A program made the translations under genes and the position numbers. Positions 1-8,344 of a stretch of 63,172 nt of DNA are shown here, one piece after another. The DNA comes from Bacillota bacterium (lineage in GTDB: Bacteria; Bacillota; Clostridia; Lachnospirales; Lachnospiraceae). Position 1 is the stretch's first letter. Every line of letters starts with the position of its first letter. The DNA lies in the NCBI GenBank assembly GCA_023411225.1, contig JAEYPA010000169.1, positions 1 through 63,172 on the forward strand, given 5' to 3'. The notes under the pieces are model-generated. The model was given only the letters and a program-made list of their open reading frames with translations. It did no database searches and was not told the DNA's origin.

Positions 1-47
1 TACAGGTAGCAAGTAAACTGACGCGTGGCTGGCAGGCCAACTAAAAA

Positions 48-117
48 GCGCACTTGTGCGCAGCTAGTGGTATTAGGGCTATGCCCGAAAATGAAAAACC
101 ACCCGCTGTGCGGGTGG
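48..117 (+). ncRNA. Three-hairpin structured stretch, possible end of an IS200/IS605-type element
   Basis: Three consecutive hairpins are visible: GCGCAC/GTGCGC at 48-61, GGGC/GCCC at 76-86 with a TAT loop, and an 8-bp GC-rich stem CCACCCGC/GCGGGTGG at 99-117. The last has no T-tract after it, so it is not a standard terminator. The arrangement resembles transposon-end or TnpB-associated guide-RNA 3' regions that I associate with IS200/IS605 elements in Clostridia, but no transposase lies in the window. The identification is from memory of similar sequences and is tentative; the hairpins themselves are certain. Confidence 0.35.
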
Positions 118-201
118 ATGATTATTGGTTTATAGGAACTGGTAGCTTTATAGTGTTAGAAACTTTCTTAGTATAAAATTATAGTATTTACAAAAACTAT
201 C

Positions 202-230
202 TTGACATAGTCTCAAATGAGGTGTATATA
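202..230 (+). promoter_or_regulatory. Promoter of the Rrf2-cysK unit
   Basis: TTGACA at 202-207 is followed after 17 nt by TATATA at 225-230, inside a run that also contains TATAAT at 229-234. It lies about 85 nt upstream of the Rrf2-family gene and would drive it together with cysK. Confidence 0.6.
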
Positions 231-274
231 TAATATATATTAAACATAGTTATTTACTAGGAATTATATTTCGT

Positions 275-299
275 TAGATAAGAATTATAATGTTATCTA
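275..299 (+). promoter_or_regulatory. Inverted repeat, candidate operator of the Rrf2 regulator
   Basis: TAGATAA at 275-281 and TTATCTA at 293-299 form a perfect 7-bp inverted repeat with an 11-nt spacer, between the promoter and the Rrf2 start codon. Rrf2 proteins commonly autoregulate through such dyads. Binding is inference. Confidence 0.4.
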
Positions 300-316
300 T
301 CTGAAAGGAGGGTTCT

Positions 317-763
317 ATGAAGGTATCAACTAAGGGAAGATATGGTCTTCGGGCACTACTTGATTTGGCAATTCACTCCACTCAAGGGCAAGTTTCACTG
401 GCAGGCATTGCAGAGAGACAAAAGATTTCTCTGAATTATTTGGAGCAGGTATTTGCTGTATTGAGAAGAGCTGGACTGGTAAAAAGTATAAAGGGATTTC
501 AAGGGGGTTATATATTGGCTATGGAACCGGAGAAGATAACGGTTGATATGGTAGTAACAGCCCTGGAAGGAGAGTTTCGTATAGTGGATGACACTATACT
601 GGAAGACAGCCAGAATGATTATATTCGTCTTGCAGTAAAAGAGTTAGTTTGGGATAAGATTAATGAACAGGTAGGAAATTACATTAAAAAGACTACATTA
701 AAGGATTTGTGTCTTGAGTATGAAAGTTTGAATCATGAGAATGGAAATATGTATTATATATAG
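317..763 (+). CDS. Rrf2-family transcriptional regulator, CymR-like
   Basis: A 148-residue protein with the Rrf2 N-terminal winged helix (start MKVSTKGRYGLRALLDLA, helix-turn-helix around residues 22-55). IscR-type members carry three cysteines that bind an Fe-S cluster; here the only cysteine is near residue 133, so a cluster is unlikely. It sits 43 nt upstream of cysK, which matches CymR, a Firmicute repressor of cysteine and sulfur metabolism that works with CysK. The start follows AAAGGAGG at 304-311. It probably represses its own operon in response to cysteine availability; that role is inferred from family and position. Confidence 0.8.
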   Translation: MKVSTKGRYGLRALLDLAIHSTQGQVSLAGIAERQKISLNYLEQVFAVLRRAGLVKSIKGFQGGYILAMEPEKITVDMVVTALEGEFRIVDDTILEDSQNDYIRLAVKELVWDKINEQVGNYIKKTTLKDLCLEYESLNHENGNMYYI

Positions 764-805
764 CATTGACAATCATAGATAATAAGAAAGAGAGGATGAA
801 AGATT

Positions 806-1735
806 ATGACAAAGATTGCAAAGAAATTAACGGATTTAATTGGTAACACCCCATTATTGGAGCTGACTAATTTTGAGAAAAATAACGGACTACAGGCAGA
901 AGTGGTTGCTAAGTTGGAGTACTTTAACCCACTTGGTAGTGTAAAGGACAGAATAGCCTACAATATGATTGAAGAAGGGATCAAACAGGGAAAGATTAAC
1001 CAGGATACTGTATTAATTGAACCAACTAGCGGTAATACAGGAATTGGTCTTGCATTTGTTGCAGCTTCCAAAGGCCTAAAACTGATTCTTACAATGCCAG
1101 ATACAATGAGTGTTGAGAGAAGAAGGATAGTGGCAGCTTTAGGGGCAGAGGTTGTGTTAACTCCTGGCGCCCAGGGCATGAAAGGAGCAATTGCCAAGGC
1201 AGAGGAATTAGAGAAAGAGCTTGGAAATGCCATTGTATTACAGCAGTTTGAGAATAAAGCCAATCCTGAGGCCCACAGAAGAACAACGGCTGAAGAGATT
1301 CTTCGTGACACAGATAGTAAAGTGGATATCTTTGTAGCTGGTGTAGGTACTGGTGGAACCATTACTGGAACAGGAGAAGTTCTAAAGGCTAAGAATCCTG
1401 GCGTAAAAATAGTTGCTGTAGAACCATTAGCTTCCCCTGTATTATCAGGAGGACAGCCAGGACCTCATAAGCTTCAGGGAATAGGTGCCGGCTTTATCCC
1501 TGATGTCATGAATCTGGACATAGTGGATGAGATAATTAAGGTGGAAAATGAAGATGCTTTTGAGGCTTCTAGAGAAGTTGCTAAGACGGAAGGCCTGTTA
1601 GTTGGAATCTCTGCAGGAGCAGCCCTTGTGGCAGCTAAACAGTTAGCAAAACGTCCGGAGAATGTGGGTAAGAGAATCGTTGTGTTATTGCCTGACACAG
1701 GAGAACGTTATCTTTCTACTGCATTATTTGAATAA
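806..1735 (+). CDS. cysK: Cysteine synthase (O-acetylserine sulfhydrylase)
   Basis: A PLP enzyme of 309 residues, full length for CysK. It makes cysteine from O-acetylserine and sulfide in the cytoplasm. Visible motifs are NPLGSVKDR with PLP lysine K47, the substrate-binding loop TSGNTG, and the phosphate-binding loop GVGTGGTITG. The C-terminal part is regular, with no truncation. It follows the Rrf2 regulator and precedes a PatB-like lyase, giving a small sulfur amino acid cluster. CysK may also act as the sensing partner of the upstream regulator, as known for CymR in Bacillus. The start ATG follows a purine-rich ribosome site (gagagga). Confidence 0.95.
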   Translation: MTKIAKKLTDLIGNTPLLELTNFEKNNGLQAEVVAKLEYFNPLGSVKDRIAYNMIEEGIKQGKINQDTVLIEPTSGNTGIGLAFVAASKGLKLILTMPDTMSVERRRIVAALGAEVVLTPGAQGMKGAIAKAEELEKELGNAIVLQQFENKANPEAHRRTTAEEILRDTDSKVDIFVAGVGTGGTITGTGEVLKAKNPGVKIVAVEPLASPVLSGGQPGPHKLQGIGAGFIPDVMNLDIVDEIIKVENEDAFEASREVAKTEGLLVGISAGAALVAAKQLAKRPENVGKRIVVLLPDTGERYLSTALFE

Positions 1736-1759
1736 ATAGTATATTATAGTTTTATATAT

Positions 1760-1804
1760 CATAGCCTTATAGCTCCAGTGTTCCACTGGAGCTATAAGGC
1801 TATG
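1760..1804 (+). other. Perfect 20-bp-stem hairpin between cysK and patB
   Basis: Arms at 1760-1779 and 1785-1804 are perfectly complementary and are separated by the 5-nt loop GTTCC. No T-tract follows, so it is not a typical rho-independent terminator. The ribosome site of the next gene begins 9 nt after the stem. It could be an RNA-processing or stabilising hairpin, or weak transcription attenuation between the two genes. Confidence 0.75.
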
Positions 1805-1825
1805 TACTTACCGGGAGGAACCAAA

Positions 1826-3004
1826 ATGAATTATAATTTTGATACCTATTTTAATAGGTACAATACTAACAGTTTGAAATTTGATACAAAGAGTAGATAT
1901 GGGCAACCAGAGGATGTACTGCCAATGTGGGTAGCAGATATGGATTATCCGGTACTAAAAGAAGTGACAGAGGCCATTCATAATAGGGCAGAGCATCCGG
2001 CTTACGGATACACCTATGCAGGAGAGGATTATTACAACAGTGTGATGGCTTGGATGCAGAATCGACATTCCTATGCTACAGAAAAAGATTGGTATGTGAT
2101 AACGCCAAGTGTAGTATTTGCCTTGGCAGTAGCTATTCGAGCTTACACAAAACCAGGGGATGGAGTTATGATTAACACTCCTGTCTATCCTCAGTTTTTC
2201 AAGATTATTGTCAATAACGAAAGAAAAATAGTAAAAAGTCCTCTTATTCTTCGCCGAGAGAAGGAAGATTATTATAAGATGGATTATGCTCAGTTGGAAG
2301 AAGAGATTGTTAGGAATAAGATTAAGCTTTACATTCTATGTAGTCCTCACAATCCAGTAGGAAGAGTATGGACAAAAGAGGAGTTACTAACTCTTGGTGA
2401 AATTTTAAAAAAGCATAATGTGCTTTTAGTATCAGATGAGATACATATGGATTTTGTCTATAGTGGCTACCAACATCATGTATTAGCAGGGCTAAATAAA
2501 GAATTTGAGGACTTTACCATTACCTGTACAGCGCCTAGTAAGACCTTTAATCTGGCCGGTCTGCAAATTGCTAACGTAATTATTGCCAACAAAGAGTTGA
2601 GGAAACAATTTGTTAAAGAAATGGTGAAAACAGGTTATGCAGAACCGAATATCTTTGGAATGGTATCCTGCCAGGCTGCTTACCGTTATGGAGCTGAGTA
2701 TATAGATCAGATGATGCAGTATTTGGAGGATAATGTGAAGTTTGTAAGGGCATACCTGGGAACTCATTTACCTAAGGTAAAGCTGTCTCATATAGAAGGA
2801 ACGTATTTGATGTGGTTGGATTTTCTGGATTATGGCTTATCTCAGAAGGAAATCAATAAGAAATTAATGTATCAGGCAAAACTTTGGCTGAATGATGGAG
2901 ATAGATTTGGAGAAGAGGGGAATGGTTTTCAACGTATTAACATAGCAGTACCAAGAAGTGTGTTAATGCAAGGTTTGGAGCAATTAACAAGAGCATTTTC
3001 ATAG
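1826..3004 (+). CDS. patB: PatB/MalY-family aminotransferase, probable cystathionine beta-lyase
   Basis: A fold-type I PLP enzyme of 392 residues. Signatures are LPMWVADMDYP near the N-terminus, CSPHNPVGRVW, VSDEIHMDF, and APSKTFNLAGLQ with PLP lysine K239, all typical of PatB/MalY C-S lyases that split cystathionine to homocysteine or release sulfide from cysteine. I chose ATG 1826 (MNYNFDTYF) because GGGAGG lies at 1813-1818; the in-frame ATG at 1778 sits inside the preceding hairpin with no ribosome site. The neighbouring cysK and Rrf2 regulator support a sulfur role. Members of this family sometimes also affect maltose regulation; that is not suggested here. Confidence 0.88.
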   Translation: MNYNFDTYFNRYNTNSLKFDTKSRYGQPEDVLPMWVADMDYPVLKEVTEAIHNRAEHPAYGYTYAGEDYYNSVMAWMQNRHSYATEKDWYVITPSVVFALAVAIRAYTKPGDGVMINTPVYPQFFKIIVNNERKIVKSPLILRREKEDYYKMDYAQLEEEIVRNKIKLYILCSPHNPVGRVWTKEELLTLGEILKKHNVLLVSDEIHMDFVYSGYQHHVLAGLNKEFEDFTITCTAPSKTFNLAGLQIANVIIANKELRKQFVKEMVKTGYAEPNIFGMVSCQAAYRYGAEYIDQMMQYLEDNVKFVRAYLGTHLPKVKLSHIEGTYLMWLDFLDYGLSQKEINKKLMYQAKLWLNDGDRFGEEGNGFQRINIAVPRSVLMQGLEQLTRAFS

Positions 3005-3020
3005 AAAATGCTCTTGTTTC
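2990..3020 (+). terminator. Intrinsic terminator overlapping the patB stop
   Basis: GAGCATTTT at 2991-2999 pairs with AAAATGCTC at 3005-3013, followed by TTGTTTC. The 5' arm encodes the last residues of the protein. Confidence 0.75.
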
Positions 3021-3053
3021 ATATAGTGTTACAAAAGCTTAAGTAGGAGCAAT

Positions 3054-4787
3054 ATGGATAGTCAAAAAGTCGATAACCAATTAAACCTTGCCCTTGATAT
3101 GCCAGCTGATGTACGTAGTGAAAATGAAGAACTGGAAATAGGATATGAGCCAGTTACCAACCGATGGGAACTAATTATTAAGTTCAATGGAGATCTTAAT
3201 CGGATTCGCAATGAGCTGAACATACAGATTACAGAGCTGTTTAATAACTATGCAGTCGTAGTCATTGAGGAGCCGTTGATTGCACAGCTAGAACAATTTG
3301 AAGAGATAGAGTTTATTGAAAAACCGAAGATTCTGACGTTTGAAGTAAGGGATGCAATCGCTGTTTCCTGCATTACTCCCGTACAGTCACCACCAAATAA
3401 CCTGTCTGGGAATGGGGTGCTGACAGCAATTATTGACTCTGGGATTGATTATTCACATCCTGACTTTCGTAATGAAGACGGAACTACAAGAATTCTGGAG
3501 CTTTGGGATCAGACCATAGAAGGAAACCCACCAGAGGGGTATTTTGATGGTACAGTCTATTCCAGGGAAGAGATCAATGAGGCATTAAGACAGCCAACTA
3601 GGGAACGGCAGCTTCAGATTGTACCAAGTGTAGATCTTTCAGGTCATGGTACCCATGTCTGCGGTATCATGGCTGGAAATGGAAGGGCCAGTAATGGCCA
3701 GTATAGAGGTGTGGCCTACAGAAGTGATATTATTGTTGTGAAGCTTGGCAAAAGTGTGCAAAATTCATTTCCAAGCACTGCGCAGCTTATGCTAGGGCTT
3801 AACTATGTGATAGGAATTGCCCTTCGTCTTAATCAACCCATAGCCGTGAATGTTAGTTTTGGTAATTCTTATGGCTCTCATTCTGGGCAATCCTTGTTGG
3901 AAAACTTTATTAATTCTGTCGCAGGCCTTGGCAAAAATAATATATGTATCGGAACTGGGAATGAAGGCAACACCGGACGACATATTCAAGGAGTGTTAAA
4001 GCAAGATGTGGTAACAGAAGTGGAAGTGTCTGTTGGACTTGGAGAAAGGAATCTGAATCTTCAAATATGGAAGCTACCGGTAGATGATGTGGAAATCCTT
4101 CTTATTGGACCTGGAGGCACAAAACTAGGACCAATTAATAATACCTTAGGTTCACAAAAATTCACAGTAGGAGATATCACTATTTATGTGTATTACGGAG
4201 AACCAAGTCCTTACAGCATCTATCAGGAGATATTTATTGTAGGGGATTCCAGCGGTGAGTTCCTACCAACCGGAGTCTATACCATACAACTGACCCCTAG
4301 AAAAATCACAGTAGGCGATTTCTATATGTGGCTTCCAGCAGGAAGTAGAATTAATAGGAATACCAAATTCCTTCTCCCTAGTGTAGAGACTACATTAACG
4401 ATTCCTTCTACTGCATTATTGGCAATCAGTGTGGGAGCATATGATAGTGATACGGATGCCTTAGCTCCATTTTCTGGTAGGGGCTATACCATAGACAATC
4501 AGGTAAAGCCGGACCTGGTAGCGCCAGGGGTAGACATTATCAGCTGTGCTCCTGGTGGAGGCTATACAGTGCAATCTGGCACCTCTATGGCGACACCATT
4601 TGTTACAGGTAGTTGTGCACTCCTAATGGAAAATGGTATTATTAGAGGAAATGATGTTTACTTATATGGGGAGAAGGTAAAGGCTGCCCTAATCAGCTCC
4701 ACGAGAAAGTTAGATATCTATACTGTGTATCCCAATGAGACCTTGGGATTTGGAGCATTATGCCTAAGGGATGCTTTGTTGTTGTAA
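3054..4787 (+). CDS. Csp-like subtilisin-family (S8) serine protease
   Basis: A 577-residue S8 protease without signal peptide. The catalytic triad is complete: Asp128 in IIDSGIDYSHP, His198 in SGHGTHVCG and Ser511 in SGTSMATPF. Residues 1 to about 100 look like an intramolecular propeptide. About 190 residues between His and Ser contain a beta-rich insertion (roughly 310-470) like the jelly-roll domain of clostridial Csp proteases. Csp enzymes are stored in spores and cleave pro-SleC to start cortex hydrolysis; a SleC-like gene lies at 22355. Lachnospiraceae carry several such proteases, so assignment to CspB itself is not secure. Start follows AGGAG. Confidence 0.8.
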   Translation: MDSQKVDNQLNLALDMPADVRSENEELEIGYEPVTNRWELIIKFNGDLNRIRNELNIQITELFNNYAVVVIEEPLIAQLEQFEEIEFIEKPKILTFEVRDAIAVSCITPVQSPPNNLSGNGVLTAIIDSGIDYSHPDFRNEDGTTRILELWDQTIEGNPPEGYFDGTVYSREEINEALRQPTRERQLQIVPSVDLSGHGTHVCGIMAGNGRASNGQYRGVAYRSDIIVVKLGKSVQNSFPSTAQLMLGLNYVIGIALRLNQPIAVNVSFGNSYGSHSGQSLLENFINSVAGLGKNNICIGTGNEGNTGRHIQGVLKQDVVTEVEVSVGLGERNLNLQIWKLPVDDVEILLIGPGGTKLGPINNTLGSQKFTVGDITIYVYYGEPSPYSIYQEIFIVGDSSGEFLPTGVYTIQLTPRKITVGDFYMWLPAGSRINRNTKFLLPSVETTLTIPSTALLAISVGAYDSDTDALAPFSGRGYTIDNQVKPDLVAPGVDIISCAPGGGYTVQSGTSMATPFVTGSCALLMENGIIRGNDVYLYGEKVKAALISSTRKLDIYTVYPNETLGFGALCLRDALLL

Positions 4788-4806
4788 ATTTTATTATGTA
4801 GTTCGG

Positions 4807-5688
4807 CTATGAGGAATATCTATACTGATTAGGTGTTTTCTTTTGTATTTTTTTGAAATACTGAATAAAATGACTACTGTCATTGAACCCGGTCATATTG
4901 GCAATTTCAGCTACGGAGTAATTGGTGTCAACCAAAAGCTCCGTACTTTTTGTGATTCGAAAATTGAGTAGATATCCATAAGGAGTGACATTTAGTAGAC
5001 TTTTAAAACAGCGGGAGCATTCGGATACACTAATATGTGCACAACCTGCAATATCATCAAGAGAGATATTTGATGAGTAATTTTTGTGAATAAAGGAGAG
5101 CATTAGGCGCAAATACTCATGTCTATTGTTTTTTGATTTCCTTAATTTTGTAGAGGAATAGTTAAACAAGGTGATGGTATGTAGCCACAATGAAGTGATT
5201 AAGGAAAAAATGTGGTAGGGCATCCCATAGTCTTCAAAATGTAAATCGCACTCCCTCATTTGGTTTAAAATGTTTAAGGTGTTACGATGCAGTTGATTCT
5301 CGGAGGATAATAATAAAACGGGATAATTGTAATCAGAAGTATAAGGTTGAACATAATTGTGCTCTAACAAGCTACCATTAAAGGCAGATAACATTTTAGT
5401 TGGGAAATTAAAACTGACATACTCACCATCTACAGACATTTTTTTAATCATATGCAGAAGACCACAGTTAATAAATATGCCATCTCCACAATTCAAATGG
5501 TACATTAAGCCATTCACTTGAATGGAGAGTTCTCCTTTTGTGACTAAGGTGTATTGAAGATCGTCGTGCCAATGAAGATATCGAAAACCTTGACTTTGAA
5601 GAGTACAGGTCTTTTCATTAATGGTTAACATTGCGTAAGGAAAAGATGGATCTTTATAGGATGTGATGATACGTAGAAAATCAGGCAT
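4807..5688 (-). CDS. AraC-family regulator with N-terminal cupin domain
   Basis: A 293-residue protein. Residues about 25-100 form a cupin-like sensing domain (HWHDDLQYTLVTKGEL) and the last 100 form an AraC double helix-turn-helix (ISLDDIAGCAHIS and VAEIANMTGFNDSSHFIQYF). The layout is that of carbohydrate-responsive regulators in Clostridia. ATG 5688 is preferred over the in-frame GTG at 5700, because the GTG overlaps the ribosome site AGGAGG (5700-5705), which is 11 nt before the ATG. It is divergent from the HAD gene at 5917 and converges on the Csp-like gene with only 19 nt between, and no terminator is seen there. Its ligand and target are unknown. Confidence 0.85.
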   Translation of the reverse strand: MPDFLRIITSYKDPSFPYAMLTINEKTCTLQSQGFRYLHWHDDLQYTLVTKGELSIQVNGLMYHLNCGDGIFINCGLLHMIKKMSVDGEYVSFNFPTKMLSAFNGSLLEHNYVQPYTSDYNYPVLLLSSENQLHRNTLNILNQMRECDLHFEDYGMPYHIFSLITSLWLHTITLFNYSSTKLRKSKNNRHEYLRLMLSFIHKNYSSNISLDDIAGCAHISVSECSRCFKSLLNVTPYGYLLNFRITKSTELLVDTNYSVAEIANMTGFNDSSHFIQYFKKIQKKTPNQYRYSS

Positions 5689-5916
5689 TACAATGAGCAC
5701 CTCCTGACGATATTGTTATATTATATGGCTGAATTATTATATACAAAAAGAATATTTGCTGATATTATTATATAATAATTGGGTTAAGTAGTAAATATAT
5801 ATATGATTTAAGTCTATTTTTTTGGTTTTATAAAAAATAATCTAGGTGTTGATTTGACGAAAGAGAGTATTTATAATAGAATAAGAGCAAAAATGTTACT
5901 ACGGGGGATAAACGTA

Positions 5917-6570
5917 ATGAAGTATAAGTTAGCCATCTTTGATATGGATGGAACAATATTGGATACATTAGAAGACTTAGCGGATGGTTTAAATCATGTT
6001 CTATCCAAATATAAGTACCCTGTTTGTTCAATAGATCAAGTACGTAGCTATGTTGGCAATGGAATTCGACGCCTAATTGAAAGAGGAGCACCCGATGGTT
6101 TAAGCGAGGACGTAATCGATCAATTGGTTGAAGATTTTACACCCTATTATAAAGCAAATTGCACCAATAAAACAAAACCATATGATGGTATAAAACCATT
6201 ACTTAATACTTTAAAAGAACAAGGCTGTTTGGTTGCAGTTGTTTCTAATAAAGTAGATTCAGCAGTTAAGGAGCTTTGTAACCACTATTTTCCTTCCGTG
6301 TTTGACTGCGCTATTGGAGAACGAGATGGTATTCGCAAGAAACCAGCACCTGATTCTGTATTAGAAACTATGGCCCAGTTAAAAGTAGATATGAAAGATG
6401 CAGTATATATTGGAGATTCTGAGGTGGACATTCAAACGGCAAAGAATGCTAAAATTGATTGTATTAGTGTTGACTGGGGCTTTCGAGATCATGACTACAT
6501 AAAGGCAAGTGGTGCAGAAGTGATTGTTTCTAAACCTATGGAGATAGCAAATCTTATTACAAGATGCTAA
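5917..6570 (+). CDS. HAD-family hydrolase, phosphoglycolate phosphatase-like
   Basis: A 217-residue soluble HAD phosphatase. Motif I is FDMDGTILDT at the N-terminus, motif II the serine in VVSNK, motif III the lysine in KKPAP, and motif IV GDSEVD. An alpha-helical cap lies between motifs I and II as in Gph/PGP-type enzymes that remove phosphate from phosphoglycolate or sugar phosphates. ATG 5917 (MKYKLAIF) matches the family N-terminus; a longer frame from 5854 would add 21 unlikely residues. The 3' end overlaps the longest frame of pckA but ends 35 nt before the true pckA start. The substrate cannot be told from sequence. Confidence 0.85.
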   Translation: MKYKLAIFDMDGTILDTLEDLADGLNHVLSKYKYPVCSIDQVRSYVGNGIRRLIERGAPDGLSEDVIDQLVEDFTPYYKANCTNKTKPYDGIKPLLNTLKEQGCLVAVVSNKVDSAVKELCNHYFPSVFDCAIGERDGIRKKPAPDSVLETMAQLKVDMKDAVYIGDSEVDIQTAKNAKIDCISVDWGFRDHDYIKASGAEVIVSKPMEIANLITRC

Positions 6571-6605
6571 TCATAAATATTAAAGAAGAAAGAGGTCGAT
6601 TTAAG

Positions 6606-8210
6606 ATGTCTAAAGTAAATTTAGAACAGTATGGAATTACTGGAGTTACAGAAATTGTTTATAATCCTTCCTATGAAACTTTATTTGAAGAAGAGACAAA
6701 ACCAGGACTTGAAGGCTTTGAAAAAGGACAAGAGAGTGAGCTTGGTGCTGTCAATGTTATGACTGGTATATACACAGGTCGTTCACCTAAAGACAAATAC
6801 ATTGTTATGGATGAGAATTCAAAAGATACAGTATGGTGGACTTCGGAAGAGTATAAGAATGATAACCATCCAGCAAGTAAGGAAGCATGGGATGAAGTTA
6901 AGAAGCTTGCTTTAGAAGAACTTTCTGGCAAAAGACTTTTTATTGTAGATGCATTCTGTGGTGCTAATAAGGATACCAGAATGGCAATCCGTTTTATCGT
7001 GGAAGTTGCTTGGCAGGCTCATTTTGTTAAGAACATGTTCATTCAGCCAACTGCTGAAGAACTTGAAAACTTTGAACCAGATTTCGTTGTTTACAATGCT
7101 TCAAAGGCAAAAGTTGAGAATTATAAAGAGTTAGGTCTTAATTCTGAAACAGCAGTTATGTTTAATATTACTAGTCGTGAACAGGTTATTGTTAATACTT
7201 GGTATGGCGGAGAAATGAAAAAAGGTATGTTCTCTATGATGAACTATTACCTACCATTAAAGGGTATTGCATCTATGCATTGTTCCGCTAATACAGATAT
7301 GGAAGGAAAGAACACAGCTATCTTCTTCGGACTTTCTGGAACAGGAAAGACTACGTTGTCAACAGATCCTAAGCGTCTACTTATTGGTGATGATGAGCAT
7401 GGATGGGATGACAATGGAGTATTTAACTTCGAAGGTGGATGTTATGCTAAGGTTATTAATCTTGATAAGGATTCTGAGCCTGATATCTACAATGCAATTA
7501 AAAGAGATGCTCTTTTAGAAAATGTTACTTTGGATGAGAATGGAAAGATTGACTTTGATGATAAGAGTGTAACAGAGAATACTCGTGTATCTTATCCAAT
7601 CAATCACATTGAGAATATTGTTCGTCCAGTTTCTACTGCTCCAGCAGCAAAGGAAGTTATCTTCTTGTCAGCAGATGCTTTTGGCGTATTGCCTCCAGTA
7701 TCTATATTAACTCCTGAGCAAACAAAATACTACTTCTTATCTGGGTTTACAGCTAAGCTTGCAGGTACAGAGCGTGGTATTACAGAACCTACTCCAACAT
7801 TCTCAGCTTGCTTCGGTCAGGCATTTTTGGAATTACATCCAACAAAATATGCAGAAGAATTAGTTAAAAGAATGGAAATGAGCGGTGCTAAGGCATACTT
7901 GGTTAACACCGGATGGAATGGAACTGGTAAGCGTATTTCTATTCGTGATACACGTGGCATTATCGATGCTATCTTGGATGGTTCTATTGCCAAAGCACCT
8001 ACGAAAAAGATGCCATTCTTCAACTTTGAAGTTCCAACTGAACTTCCAGGCGTAGATCCAAAGATTCTTGATCCTCGTGATACTTATGCTGATGCTACCG
8101 AATGGGAAACAAAAGCAAAAGACCTTGCTCAACGTTTTGTGAAGAATTTTGCAAAATACGAAGGCAACGAAGCTGGTAAGGCTTTAGTTAGTGCAGGTCC
8201 TCAGTTATAA
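6606..8210 (+). CDS. pckA: Phosphoenolpyruvate carboxykinase (ATP)
   Basis: A 534-residue enzyme, full length. It interconverts oxaloacetate plus ATP with PEP, CO2 and ADP; in fermenting anaerobes it often runs toward oxaloacetate to conserve ATP. The kinase-1 P-loop GLSGTGKTTLS, kinase-2 LIGDDEHGWDD and the downstream FEGGCYAK metal/nucleotide region are intact, as are N-terminal GRSPKDK and the IRDTRGI segment. ATG 6606 (MSKVNLEQYGI) follows AAGAGGT with good spacing and matches family N-termini; the longer frame from 6564 overlaps the HAD gene. Codon use (GGT, GCT, AAG rich) suggests strong expression. Confidence 0.96.
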   Translation: MSKVNLEQYGITGVTEIVYNPSYETLFEEETKPGLEGFEKGQESELGAVNVMTGIYTGRSPKDKYIVMDENSKDTVWWTSEEYKNDNHPASKEAWDEVKKLALEELSGKRLFIVDAFCGANKDTRMAIRFIVEVAWQAHFVKNMFIQPTAEELENFEPDFVVYNASKAKVENYKELGLNSETAVMFNITSREQVIVNTWYGGEMKKGMFSMMNYYLPLKGIASMHCSANTDMEGKNTAIFFGLSGTGKTTLSTDPKRLLIGDDEHGWDDNGVFNFEGGCYAKVINLDKDSEPDIYNAIKRDALLENVTLDENGKIDFDDKSVTENTRVSYPINHIENIVRPVSTAPAAKEVIFLSADAFGVLPPVSILTPEQTKYYFLSGFTAKLAGTERGITEPTPTFSACFGQAFLELHPTKYAEELVKRMEMSGAKAYLVNTGWNGTGKRISIRDTRGIIDAILDGSIAKAPTKKMPFFNFEVPTELPGVDPKILDPRDTYADATEWETKAKDLAQRFVKNFAKYEGNEAGKALVSAGPQL

Positions 8211-8224
8211 TATGAGTAATATAG

Positions 8225-8253
8225 GCTGCCGCAGTAAATGCGGCAGCTTTGTT
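8225..8253 (+). terminator. Intrinsic terminator after pckA
   Basis: GCTGCCGCA at 8225-8233 pairs perfectly with TGCGGCAGC at 8239-8247, followed by TTTGTTATT. Confidence 0.9.
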
Positions 8254-8281
8254 ATTAGATAAGAAATCTCATTTACACAAC

Positions 8282-8310
8282 TTGATACACATTACGAAAA
8301 TTGTTATAAT
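8282..8310 (+). promoter_or_regulatory. Promoter of the aldo/keto reductase gene
   Basis: TTGATA at 8282-8287, a 17-nt spacer and a perfect TATAAT at 8305-8310, 35 nt before the start codon. Confidence 0.75.
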
Positions 8311-8344
8311 TAAGTAACTTTATACGAAAGGTGGTACTATACGA

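Noticed and set aside
317..763. IscR-type Fe-S regulator
   Set aside because: The three conserved cluster cysteines are absent and cysK, not isc genes, follows.
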